Assembly (NCBI GenBank): GCA_910577835.1
Contig: CAJTOU010000014.1
Coordinates: 3,328-67,327, forward strand
DNA from: an uncultured Lachnospiraceae bacterium
GTDB taxonomy: Bacteria > Bacillota_A > Clostridia > Lachnospirales > Lachnospiraceae
Length of the DNA stretch: 64,000 nt
Direction: 5' to 3'
Below the pieces are notes generated by a model. It searched no databases. It was not told the DNA's origin and was given only the letters and a program-made list of their open reading frames with translations. Each line of letters starts with the position of its first letter. The first letter of the stretch is position 1. Shown one piece after another: positions 52,584-60,326 of the stretch. Both the position numbers and the translations under genes were made by a program.

Positions 52584-52597
52584 AGGAGGATGATGAA

Positions 52598-54232
52598 ATG
52601 AGTTTACCATATACACAGGAAATGCTGGATTCTATAAAAAAAGTAGAAGCCGGCAGAGCGGAACGTGTAAACGGTCCTGAACCAAGACGTATGACAGCAG
52701 AAGAAAAAGATGCCTTACTGGAAAAATTTCATCCTGACTACAATAAATCAAGCTTTGTAGATATTAAAGTTGGTCCAAACAAGGGACAGAAGGCTCCAAA
52801 GGAGCTGGCTGAAATGCTGGAGGCAAACAGCAGAATCAGAGATATGGAAATTGATTTGTCAAAGCCTGATTATGATGTGGATGTTCTGGTAATTGGCGGC
52901 GGCGGTGCCGGTTCTTCTGCAGCAATCGAGGCGCATGAGGGCGGAGCAAATGTTATGATTGTAACAAAGCTTCGTATTGGTGATGCAAATACCATGATGG
53001 CAGAAGGTGGTATTCAGGCAGCAGATAAAGACAATGATTCACCACAGCAGCATTATCTTGATGTAATGGGCGGAGGACATTTTGCAAATGTTCCTGAGCT
53101 GGTAAGAAAGCTTGTATGCGACGGCCCTTCGGCGATTCAATGGCTGGATAAATTAGGTGTTTTATTTGACAAAGATGAAAACGGAAACATGATTACTACG
53201 CATGGAGGCGGTACTTCCAGAAAGAGAATGCATGCCGCAGCAGACTATTCAGGCGCAGAAATTATGAGAACCTTAAGAGATGAAGTATTGAACAGAGGTA
53301 TTCCGGTAATTGATTTTACTGCCGCAGTAGAATTAATCAAGGATACAGACGGAAAAGCAGCCGGAGCAGTTCTTATGAATATGGAGACAAAGGAAGTGCT
53401 GGTTGCAAGGGCAAAAACAGTTGTAATAGCAACAGGTGGTGCAGGACGTATGCACTATCAGGGATTCCCTACTTCTAATCACTATGGTGCTACCGCAGAC
53501 GGTCTTGTTATGGCTTATCGTGCCGGTGCAGAGCTTTTGTATCAGGATACTTTGCAGTATCATCCGACAGGTGTGGCGTTCCCTGCACAGATTTATGGTG
53601 CACTGGTAACAGAAAAAGTTCGTTCCATGGGAGCTATGTTTGTAAACAGAGAAGGCGAAGTGTTTATGCATCCGCTTGAAACAAGAGATGTGGCTGCATC
53701 AGGTATTATCCGTGAGACAAAGGAAAGAGGCATGGGTGTACATACTCCGGTAGCAGATGGTATCTGGCTGGATACTCCTATGATTGATATGATTCATGGC
53801 AAGGGCACTCTGGAAAAAAGACTTCCGGGTATGCTTAGAATGTATATGAGATATGATATTGACATGAGAGAGGTACCGATTGTGGTTTATCCGACGCTGC
53901 ATTATCAGAATGGTGGTATTAAGATTACTGCGGATGGAATGTCTGGTGTGGAAAATCTCTATGTGGCAGGAGAGGCCGTCGGAGGTGTTCACGGAAGAAA
54001 CAGACTTATGGGTAATTCACTGCTTGATATTATTGTGTTTGGACGGAATGCAGGACAGCAGGCATCTAAGAAGTGTAAGGAAGTGGAGTTAAAAGAACTT
54101 ACTCTGGCACATGTGGGTGAATTTGAAAAGATGCTTTTGGAAGCTGGAATTGAGACAGATGTGGTATCACCAAAGCTTTTGCCGGATTACAGACCGGAAG
54201 GTGTTACAAAATTGAATGAGATTGTTTTGTAG
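52598..54232 (+). CDS. Fumarate reductase/succinate dehydrogenase flavoprotein subunit
   Basis: A 544-residue flavoprotein. FAD binding: VLVIGGGGAGSSAAIEAHEG; active-site blocks: MAEGGIQAADKDNDSPQQH, THGGGTSRKRMHAAADYSG, LQYHPTGVAFPAQIYGALV and GEAVGGVHGRNRLMGNSLLD. Shorter than SdhA at the C-terminus. A ~75-residue N-terminal extension precedes the FAD fold. Direction is inferred as fumarate to succinate because the organism looks strictly anaerobic and upstream genes feed fumarate. AAAGGAGG precedes the ATG; a terminator follows. Confidence 0.9.
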   Translation: MSLPYTQEMLDSIKKVEAGRAERVNGPEPRRMTAEEKDALLEKFHPDYNKSSFVDIKVGPNKGQKAPKELAEMLEANSRIRDMEIDLSKPDYDVDVLVIGGGGAGSSAAIEAHEGGANVMIVTKLRIGDANTMMAEGGIQAADKDNDSPQQHYLDVMGGGHFANVPELVRKLVCDGPSAIQWLDKLGVLFDKDENGNMITTHGGGTSRKRMHAAADYSGAEIMRTLRDEVLNRGIPVIDFTAAVELIKDTDGKAAGAVLMNMETKEVLVARAKTVVIATGGAGRMHYQGFPTSNHYGATADGLVMAYRAGAELLYQDTLQYHPTGVAFPAQIYGALVTEKVRSMGAMFVNREGEVFMHPLETRDVAASGIIRETKERGMGVHTPVADGIWLDTPMIDMIHGKGTLEKRLPGMLRMYMRYDIDMREVPIVVYPTLHYQNGGIKITADGMSGVENLYVAGEAVGGVHGRNRLMGNSLLDIIVFGRNAGQQASKKCKEVELKELTLAHVGEFEKMLLEAGIETDVVSPKLLPDYRPEGVTKLNEIVL

Positions 54233-54312
54233 GATAAACAGGTTGCTTTGCGAATTGTTGGTGTGAGTGAGTTGGAAGAAATAAAGAGACAATGTAATTA
54301 AAAAGCTAAGAG

Positions 54313-54348
54313 ATTACCGGAAGGCGGAGGGCTTTTCGGTAATTTTTT
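54313..54348 (+). terminator. Terminator of the hdr-flx-frd operon
   Basis: ATTACCGGAAGG (54313-54324) pairs with CTTTTCGGTAAT (about 54332-54343) and is followed by a T-run. It lies 80 bp after the flavoprotein stop. Confidence 0.85.
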
Positions 54349-54386
54349 AAGAATTTTGTGGGGAGGAGTAATGGGTGAGTGACGTA

Positions 54387-54493
54387 TCAGAAGGAAAATA
54401 ACCTTTTGTTCAGGACATCGCTTGCGCTCCGATTCGAACGCAGCGGTACTAAGTTCTCATAGGGTCCTTCACAAAAGGTTATTTTCCTTCTGA
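54387..54493. repeat. Palindromic element A with conserved core
   Basis: Perfect 23-bp inverted repeats at 54387-54409 and 54471-54493 enclose 61 bp. The interior 54411-54456 is, in reverse complement, about 84% identical to 54792-54836 of the neighbouring element. The arms of the two elements are unrelated. No coding potential. Confidence 0.85.
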
Positions 54494-54704
54494 CACTGTA
54501 TTTCATAAAATTTTTAGAGTTTTTTGTATTTAGATAATATTGAAGTTATATTAAGAACTCTATATATTACAAATTATTTATACTATAAATTATTTATATT
54601 ATAAATATACAGTAATGTAGTATTTAAAACTGAACTTTTTATATCTTAATGTTATAAAACTTATATATAGACAATATAAAAACAAAAAGCTTATGAAGCA
54701 CAGA

Positions 54705-54860
54705 TGAAGAGTGGAATATCTTTCTCTGACAGACCATATGAAAACGTTGGTACTTAGTGAACAGTGCTTCGACCAGAGGGAGAAGTGCTGTGAACTTAGT
54801 ACCACTACGTTTGAATCAGAGCGAGAGCATGTCTGACAGAGAAAGATATTCCACTCTTCA
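54705..54860. repeat. Palindromic element B with the same core, inverted
   Basis: Perfect 24-bp inverted repeats at 54705-54728 and 54837-54860 enclose 108 bp. The core 54792-54836 matches element A's core in opposite orientation, and the left half contains a further partial mirror of the start of that core (GGTACTTAGTGAAC at 54750). The remainder of the 796-bp gap 54233-55028 is AT-rich spacer plus the exporter promoter. Confidence 0.85.
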
Positions 54861-54930
54861 GCGTCACTCATACATACTATCTTTAATGGATAAACTTTTC
54901 TACAATCTTCTTGAAATCTCTTGTCATTTC

Positions 54931-54959
54931 TTGACAAATTACGATACAAGGTGTATGAT
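54931..54959 (+). promoter_or_regulatory. Sigma-A promoter of the dicarboxylate-type transporter
   Basis: TTGACA (54931-54936) and TATGAT (54954-54959) with a 17-bp spacer. The leader that follows contains a 24-nt hairpin at 54976-54999 (CAACG-CAAG-CGTTG core, flanked by GCAA/TTGC) ending 14 bp before the AAAGGAG ribosome site. Confidence 0.8.
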
Positions 54960-55028
54960 TGCAATGGTAAATTATGCAACCAACGCAAGCGTTGATTGCC
55001 CAATTAAAACAAAAAGGAGTAGAGTGAG

Positions 55029-56267
55029 ATGAGTTTTAAATTATTTGAGGTTTTAGGAACCCATCTTTTTAACATGAGTTCCATGACCTTGACATTATTT
55101 TTCCTGTTCTTGATTATCGTAGTAGGATATCTTATCGGAAGAATCTCGATTAAAGGCGTATCTCTTGGCAGTGCAGCAATTTTTCTGGTAGCATTGTTTG
55201 TAGGCCATTTTAAGGGAGTTGCCTTTGAAGAATTTGCGTCATGGCAGGCAAGTGAAGGCACGGTGAACAGTTATTTTAAAATGATACAAAATCTTGGACT
55301 TGTATTATTTGTAACATCCGTGGGCCTGATTGCAGGACCGACATTTTTTAAGAATCTTGTAAAAAATGCAAAGTCTTATGTATTACTTGGTTTGTCTATT
55401 ATTCTTGCAGGTGCGGCTACCTGTGCACTGATTACTATTTTAGTTCCGGGAATGGATTCTGCGATGAGCGTTGGACTGTTATCAGGTTCCCTTACCAGTA
55501 CACCGGCATTTGCTGCTGCGCAGGAAGCAATAGGAGAAGCAGCGGCAAATTACAGCGATATCGCGGTAGGACACGCGGTTGCTTATCCGTTTGGAGTTAT
55601 CGGAGTAGTGCTTTTTGTTCAGATTATTCCGAAGGTAGTAAAGGCCAATATGGACGAGGAGCGCAAAAAATTAATTTCTGATGAAGGCGAAAAGAAAAAC
55701 AGTGTAGAGGATAAGAAGCTGTTTAAAATGGAGAAGTTTGGTCTTGGTGCATTTGCGCTTGCGATTGTATTTGGTTTGATTTTGGGATGTATCAATATTC
55801 CGCTTGGAGCCGGTTCCTTTAATCTGGGTACAACAGGCGGTCCGTTGATTGTAGGTCTGATATTTGGACACTTTGGACATATGGGAAAACTGGATTTGAA
55901 AGTAGATGAAAAGCTGTTAGGTATTTTTCAGGAATTAGGACTTATTTTATTCCTGATTGGTGCTGGTGTTGACGGAGGTGCAGGATTTGTAAAAACACTT
56001 TCAGAATATGGTCCGTTATTGTTCCTGTGGGGAGCATTGATGACAGTGATTCCTATGGTAATTGGTTTCTTTATTGCAAAATATGTGATGAAGCTGAGTC
56101 TGTTTAATAATCTTGGTTCTATCTGTGGTGGTATGACCAGTACACCGGCTCTTGGTGCATTGATTAATATGACTGGTACTCCGAATGTGGCGTCTGCTTA
56201 TGCAGCTACATATCCGATTGCACTGGTAGCAGTGGTGTTGGCTTCGCAGTTTTTGACATATTTGTAG
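55029..56267 (+). CDS. AspT/YidE/YbjL-family transporter without RCK domains
   Basis: A 412-residue protein with about 10-12 membrane segments in two homologous halves, each with the family's GxxTSTPA motif: SGSLTSTPAFAAAQEA and GGMTSTPALGALIN. Full-length family members carry two TrkA-C/RCK domains between the halves; here a short charged loop (about residues 210-235) takes their place. The family includes the aspartate:alanine exchanger AspT and the succinate exporter SucE. Next to a fumarate reductase operon, C4-dicarboxylate export is the natural inference. The ATG is preceded by AAAGGAGTAGAG. Confidence 0.85.
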   Translation: MSFKLFEVLGTHLFNMSSMTLTLFFLFLIIVVGYLIGRISIKGVSLGSAAIFLVALFVGHFKGVAFEEFASWQASEGTVNSYFKMIQNLGLVLFVTSVGLIAGPTFFKNLVKNAKSYVLLGLSIILAGAATCALITILVPGMDSAMSVGLLSGSLTSTPAFAAAQEAIGEAAANYSDIAVGHAVAYPFGVIGVVLFVQIIPKVVKANMDEERKKLISDEGEKKNSVEDKKLFKMEKFGLGAFALAIVFGLILGCINIPLGAGSFNLGTTGGPLIVGLIFGHFGHMGKLDLKVDEKLLGIFQELGLILFLIGAGVDGGAGFVKTLSEYGPLLFLWGALMTVIPMVIGFFIAKYVMKLSLFNNLGSICGGMTSTPALGALINMTGTPNVASAYAATYPIALVAVVLASQFLTYL

Positions 56268-56290
56268 GAGATTATTTTAATTAGAAGATG

Positions 56291-56331
56291 TAATGCAGAT
56301 AGTTTTGTTCTGTCTGCATTATATTTTTTTT
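56291..56331 (+). terminator. Terminator of the transporter gene
   Basis: TAATGCAGATAG (56291-56302) pairs with CTGTCTGCATTA (56310-56321), one G-U pair, followed by TATTTTTTTTG. Strong intrinsic terminator 24 bp after the stop. Confidence 0.92.
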
Positions 56332-56518
56332 GTTGATAAATTATAATAGAGAAAATCGAATTTAATTATATAGACAAAATAAGCATTGCTGCATATACTA
56401 AAATGAAATGATATATTCAAACAATGTGCTTAAACATATAATATAATAATTATAAAAATAAATTTTTTTCCTGTTTCTCAAAAATACGAATAGACATGGT
56501 ACAAATAGATACAAAAGT

Positions 56519-56561
56519 CCGCAGTGTTTCGACAAGAAAGAAACACTGCGGGTTTTGGTTT
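56519..56561 (+). terminator. Orphan terminator-like hairpin
   Basis: Perfect 12-bp stem (56519-56530 with 56540-56551), 9-nt loop, then GTTTTGGTTT. It lies 12 bp upstream of the next -35 element and about 190 bp after the previous terminator, so it may end a small RNA transcribed from 56332-56518. The remainder of the gap 56268-56662 is very AT-rich without coding potential. Confidence 0.6.
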
Positions 56562-56572
56562 ACTTTTCGCTA

Positions 56573-56601
56573 TTGACAAAGCCCATGAAATATTTTACAA
56601 T
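56573..56601 (+). promoter_or_regulatory. Sigma-A promoter of the metal-importer operon
   Basis: TTGACA (56573-56578) and TACAAT (56596-56601) with a 17-bp spacer, 62 bp before the binding-protein start. No clear Zur or MntR palindrome was seen. Confidence 0.7.
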
Positions 56602-56662
56602 ATCCAATGATAAAAATAAGATTATGTTTCAGTTTTTTATAAATTAATGAGGAGATTTCATT

Positions 56663-57610
56663 ATGAAATATTTAAATAAAATAATATATATTACTGCTTT
56701 GTTGCTGATAGTAGCAGGCCTTACCGCCTGTTCTGGCAGTAAGAAACAAAAGGAAGAAGATAAGTTATCTATTGTAACTACGCTTTTTCCAAACTATGAT
56801 TTTGCAAGACAGATTGCAGGAGATAAAGCTGAAGTGACATTGCTTCTTGACCCCGGAGTAGAATCGCATGACTATGACCCGTCTCCTGCAGATATTATTG
56901 CTATTAACGAAGCTGATTTGTTTATTTATACAGGAGACAGTATGGAGCACTGGGTTACTGGTATTGTCGATTCTCTGGAAAAAGATTCTGTAACAATTGT
57001 GGATGCCTCCGCAAATATATCTCTTGTAAAATCTGCAAAAATACCTCATGAAAATGAAGGAAGAGAAGCTACTCTTGAATATGACCCTCATATCTGGACC
57101 AGTCCTAAAAATGCTCTTATTATGATAAATACCATATTAGATGCAATTATAAAAAAGGACCCTGACAATAAAGAATATTATCAGCAAAACGCAGAAGCAT
57201 ATGCTTCTGAAATAAGAAAGCTTGATACAGAATTTCGAGAGATTGCACAAAACGCAAAATATAATACTATTTATTTCGGTGGAAGGTTTGCTCTGATTTA
57301 TTTTGTACAGGAATATGGGCTTGCTTATATGTCAGCTTTTGATTCCTGTTCTTCTGAAACAGAGCCAAGTGCAAAGCTGATTACAAATATTATTGAGGCA
57401 ATGAAGAAAAATGGTGCGACGGTGGTTTATTATGAAGAACTGACGGACCCGAAGGCAGCGCAGGCTATTGCGGAGGAAATTGAAGGAACAACGTTGTTGC
57501 TTCATTCCTGCCATAATATTTCAGCGGAAGATATGAAGAAGAATGTTACTTATGTAAGCCTGATGAAGCAGAATGCAGAGAATTTAAAAACCGGACTGGG
57601 AGAAAAATAA
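56663..57610 (+). CDS. Metal ABC transporter substrate-binding lipoprotein, atypical ligands
   Basis: A 315-residue ZnuA/TroA-fold lipoprotein: signal peptide with lipobox LTAC (Cys ~23), then LFPNYDFARQIAG. Two expected His ligands are present in GVESHDYDPSP and YDPHIWTSP. The third His position reads YFGGRFALIYF and the final Asp region reads LLHSCHNIS, so the metal site must differ from ZnuA, perhaps using Cys/His near residues 278-280. Zinc or manganese is likely. GAGGAG precedes the ATG; ATPase and permease genes follow. Confidence 0.9.
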   Translation: MKYLNKIIYITALLLIVAGLTACSGSKKQKEEDKLSIVTTLFPNYDFARQIAGDKAEVTLLLDPGVESHDYDPSPADIIAINEADLFIYTGDSMEHWVTGIVDSLEKDSVTIVDASANISLVKSAKIPHENEGREATLEYDPHIWTSPKNALIMINTILDAIIKKDPDNKEYYQQNAEAYASEIRKLDTEFREIAQNAKYNTIYFGGRFALIYFVQEYGLAYMSAFDSCSSETEPSAKLITNIIEAMKKNGATVVYYEELTDPKAAQAIAEEIEGTTLLLHSCHNISAEDMKKNVTYVSLMKQNAENLKTGLGEK

Positions 57611-57615
57611 CGATT

Positions 57616-58311
57616 ATGAGTCAGTTACAATGTCGAAATATTACGATTTCTTACGAAAAAGATATTATTGTGCAGGATTTGAGCTTTCAGGCAGATGCGG
57701 GAGATTATATCAGCATTGTTGGAGAAAACGGCACTGGAAAAAGTTCTCTGTTAAAAGCGATATTGGGACTGATTCATATAAAGTCGGGAGAAATCCGGTT
57801 TGGTGAAGGCTTAAAGAGAGAAAATATCGGCTATCTTTCACAGCAGAATCCCATGCAGAAAGATTTTCCCGCTTCTGTATTTGAGGTGGTTTTATCCGGC
57901 TGTCTGAATAGTCTGGGACTTTTCCCGTTTTTTGGAGCAAAGGAAAAAAACAAGGCAAAGGCTAATCTGGAAAAGCTTGGTATGACTCCGCTGCTGCATC
58001 AGTCCTTTGCCGACTTGTCGGGAGGACAGAAGCAGAGAGTTCTTCTGGCAAGAGCTTTGTGTGCCACGGATAAAATCATATTTTTAGACGAGCCTGTTAC
58101 AGGACTTGACCCTGTGGCAATAAAAGATTTATATGAATTAATTCAAAAGTTAAACAAAGAGATGAATATAACAATTGTTATGGTAACACATGATTTACAA
58201 AATGCGGTCAGATATTCAAATAAAATTCTATGTCTTAGAAAAGAAGATTATTTTTTCGGTTCTGTGGACAAATTTCTAAAGTCGGAATATGGAAGGGATG
58301 TGAAAGAATGA
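57616..58311 (+). CDS. Metal ABC transporter ATPase
   Basis: A 231-residue ZnuC-type ATPase: Walker A GENGTGKSSLLKA, signature LSGGQKQRVLLARAL, Walker B IIFLDEPVTGLD and the H-loop VMVTHDLQ. It energises the adjacent permease. Starts 5 bp after the binding-protein stop and overlaps the permease by 4 bp. Confidence 0.94.
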   Translation: MSQLQCRNITISYEKDIIVQDLSFQADAGDYISIVGENGTGKSSLLKAILGLIHIKSGEIRFGEGLKRENIGYLSQQNPMQKDFPASVFEVVLSGCLNSLGLFPFFGAKEKNKAKANLEKLGMTPLLHQSFADLSGGQKQRVLLARALCATDKIIFLDEPVTGLDPVAIKDLYELIQKLNKEMNITIVMVTHDLQNAVRYSNKILCLRKEDYFFGSVDKFLKSEYGRDVKE

Positions 58312-59129
58312 ATTTTTTAACAGGCATATCAGAAATGTTTTCCTATTCCTTTCTGACCAGAGGAATGATTGTCGGCGGACTGGTGGCATTGTGTGCGTCT
58401 CTTCTTGGAGTAACGCTTGTATTGAAACGATATTCCATGATTGGTGACGGACTTTCACATGTAGGCTTTGGCGCCATGGCGGTTGGACTTGCATGTAATA
58501 CCGCGCCGCTTACATTGGCGATACCTGTGGTTATTATAGCGGCTATATTGCTGCTCAGGATTAGTGAAAACAGTAAAATAAAGGGAGATGCCGCGATAGG
58601 GCTTATCTCAAGCAGTTCTATTGCAATAGGTATTACGGTTAATTCCCTTTCAAACGGTACAAATATTGATTTGAACAGCTATATGTTTGGAAGTGTTCTG
58701 GCAATCAGCAAAGATGACATCACTGTCTGTATTACGATGAGCATACTGGTACTTTTTCTGTTTCTTCTGTGTTATCACAGAATTTTTGCGATTACTTTTG
58801 ATGAAACTTTTGCGAAGGCGACAGGGATAAGGGTAAATCTTTATAAAACCCTGTTATCTATACTGACTGCGGTTATTATTGTTATTGGTATGAGGATTAT
58901 GGGAACTCTTCTGATTTCCAGCCTGATTATATTTCCAGCACTTACTTCTATGAGAATATTTAAATGTTTTAAGGCAGTTATGCTTTGTTCTGTTATTATT
59001 TCTCTGGTTTGTTATTTCTTTGGAATGACTGCATCTTATCTTTATGAAATTCCTACGGGAGCAGGAATTGTACTGGCAAATCTTACTGTGTTTCTTTTGT
59101 TTTCTCTCGCAGGTTTTCTAAGGCGCTGA
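58308..59129 (+). CDS. Metal ABC transporter permease
   Basis: A 273-residue ABC-3 (ZnuB/MntB) permease with about eight membrane segments. Diagnostic stretch: KRYSMIGDGLSHVGFGAMAV, and later IRVNLYKTLLSILTAVIIV with GTLLISSLIIFPA. Translation is coupled to the ATPase by an ATGA overlap. The operon ends here. Confidence 0.93.
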   Translation: MNFLTGISEMFSYSFLTRGMIVGGLVALCASLLGVTLVLKRYSMIGDGLSHVGFGAMAVGLACNTAPLTLAIPVVIIAAILLLRISENSKIKGDAAIGLISSSSIAIGITVNSLSNGTNIDLNSYMFGSVLAISKDDITVCITMSILVLFLFLLCYHRIFAITFDETFAKATGIRVNLYKTLLSILTAVIIVIGMRIMGTLLISSLIIFPALTSMRIFKCFKAVMLCSVIISLVCYFFGMTASYLYEIPTGAGIVLANLTVFLLFSLAGFLRR

Positions 59130-59278
59130 TGTATATGGGCAGATTTTGTAATAAGGCAGATAGAAAATCTGATAAAATTTTATTCCGGTTTTGTTTGGGC
59201 TTTGGAAAAGCAGTAAAAAAGTGAAAAATATATAAAACAGCTATATAATAATATGATTATGGGTGAAAGGATAAAGAT

Positions 59279-60292
59279 ATGGAGCTTCCTTTTGAATTAA
59301 GAACAGCAATTGAAAAACAGACAGAGGGCATGAGTCTGTCTAAGATGAAGAAAATTGTGGAAGATTTGAGCCACAGATACAGAAAAGAGAGCGGGAGAGG
59401 AAAAACACTGCTTACAGAGGAAACAGAAGCGGCGGTATATTCGGCTGTGCGTATGCCTGCAACTTTTGGCGCGGTTTTTTCAGCGTTGAATTATGTGCTT
59501 GAGTGTATGAACATGAAGGTACACTCGCTTCTTGATGTGGGAGCCGGTACCGGTGCAGCGGCATGGGCGGCAGATGCTTTGCTGGAATTGGACAGGGTTA
59601 TATGTATGGAGCGGGAACCTGCAATGCAAAAGATTGGAAAATCAATTATGCAGCAGGGTTCTTCCATTTTGCAGAGAGCGGAATGGATATCCGGTGATTT
59701 GGTTTCTGATAATATTTTACAGGCAGATTTGGTAATTGCGTCTTATGTATTAAATGAGCTGTTGGGTGAAAATTTTCTTGGGACCATAGATAAGCTGTGG
59801 CAGGCGGCGCAGGAGCTGCTTTTGATTGTGGAACCGGGTACACCACAGGGATATAAGCGGTTAAGGATGGCGAGAGAATATCTGCTTTCAAAGGGCGCTG
59901 AGATTGTTGCACCTTGTCCGCATGGTATGGAATGTCCAATGCCGTATATCGTGGCATCTCTAAAGTCAGAAGGAGACTGGTGTCACTTCACCTGCCGGAT
60001 AGCCAGAAGCCGGCTGCACAGACAGCTAAAGGATGGTGAAGTTCCGTATGAGGATGAAAAATTTTCCTATATGGCATTTGCAAAAAAAACGACAGAAAAG
60101 GTTCCCGCAAGGATTTTAAGACATCCATATATAGGAAAGGGATATGTTTCTTTGGAGGTATGCAACGCGGATGGAATAGAAACAGCAGTCATTCGGAAAA
60201 AAGATAAGGATTTTTATAAAGACGCCAAAAAAGCCAGATGCGGGGACAGTATTGTGCTGCCAAAAAAAGACAATATTGAAAAAACTGAATAA
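59279..60292 (+). CDS. Rsm22/METTL17-family methyltransferase-like protein
   Basis: A 337-residue protein of the small-subunit ribosomal Rsm22 family. SAM-binding fold: LLDVGAGTGAAAWAADAL; acidic motif DLVIASYVLNEL. A Cys/His cluster (PCPHGMECPM and WCHFTC) matches the region that binds an Fe-S cluster in mitochondrial METTL17; by analogy it may assist 30S assembly rather than methylate. GGGTGAAAGGATAAAG precedes the ATG. Stand-alone. Confidence 0.85.
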   Translation: MELPFELRTAIEKQTEGMSLSKMKKIVEDLSHRYRKESGRGKTLLTEETEAAVYSAVRMPATFGAVFSALNYVLECMNMKVHSLLDVGAGTGAAAWAADALLELDRVICMEREPAMQKIGKSIMQQGSSILQRAEWISGDLVSDNILQADLVIASYVLNELLGENFLGTIDKLWQAAQELLLIVEPGTPQGYKRLRMAREYLLSKGAEIVAPCPHGMECPMPYIVASLKSEGDWCHFTCRIARSRLHRQLKDGEVPYEDEKFSYMAFAKKTTEKVPARILRHPYIGKGYVSLEVCNADGIETAVIRKKDKDFYKDAKKARCGDSIVLPKKDNIEKTE

Positions 60293-60326
60293 GCAAAAAA
60301 AGGAATAGAAATATACATAAGAAAAT

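Noticed and set aside
54757..55032. 91-codon plus-strand open frame over palindromic element B and the exporter leader
   Set aside because: It runs through the inverted repeat and the exporter promoter; composition is not protein-like and it has no ribosome site.
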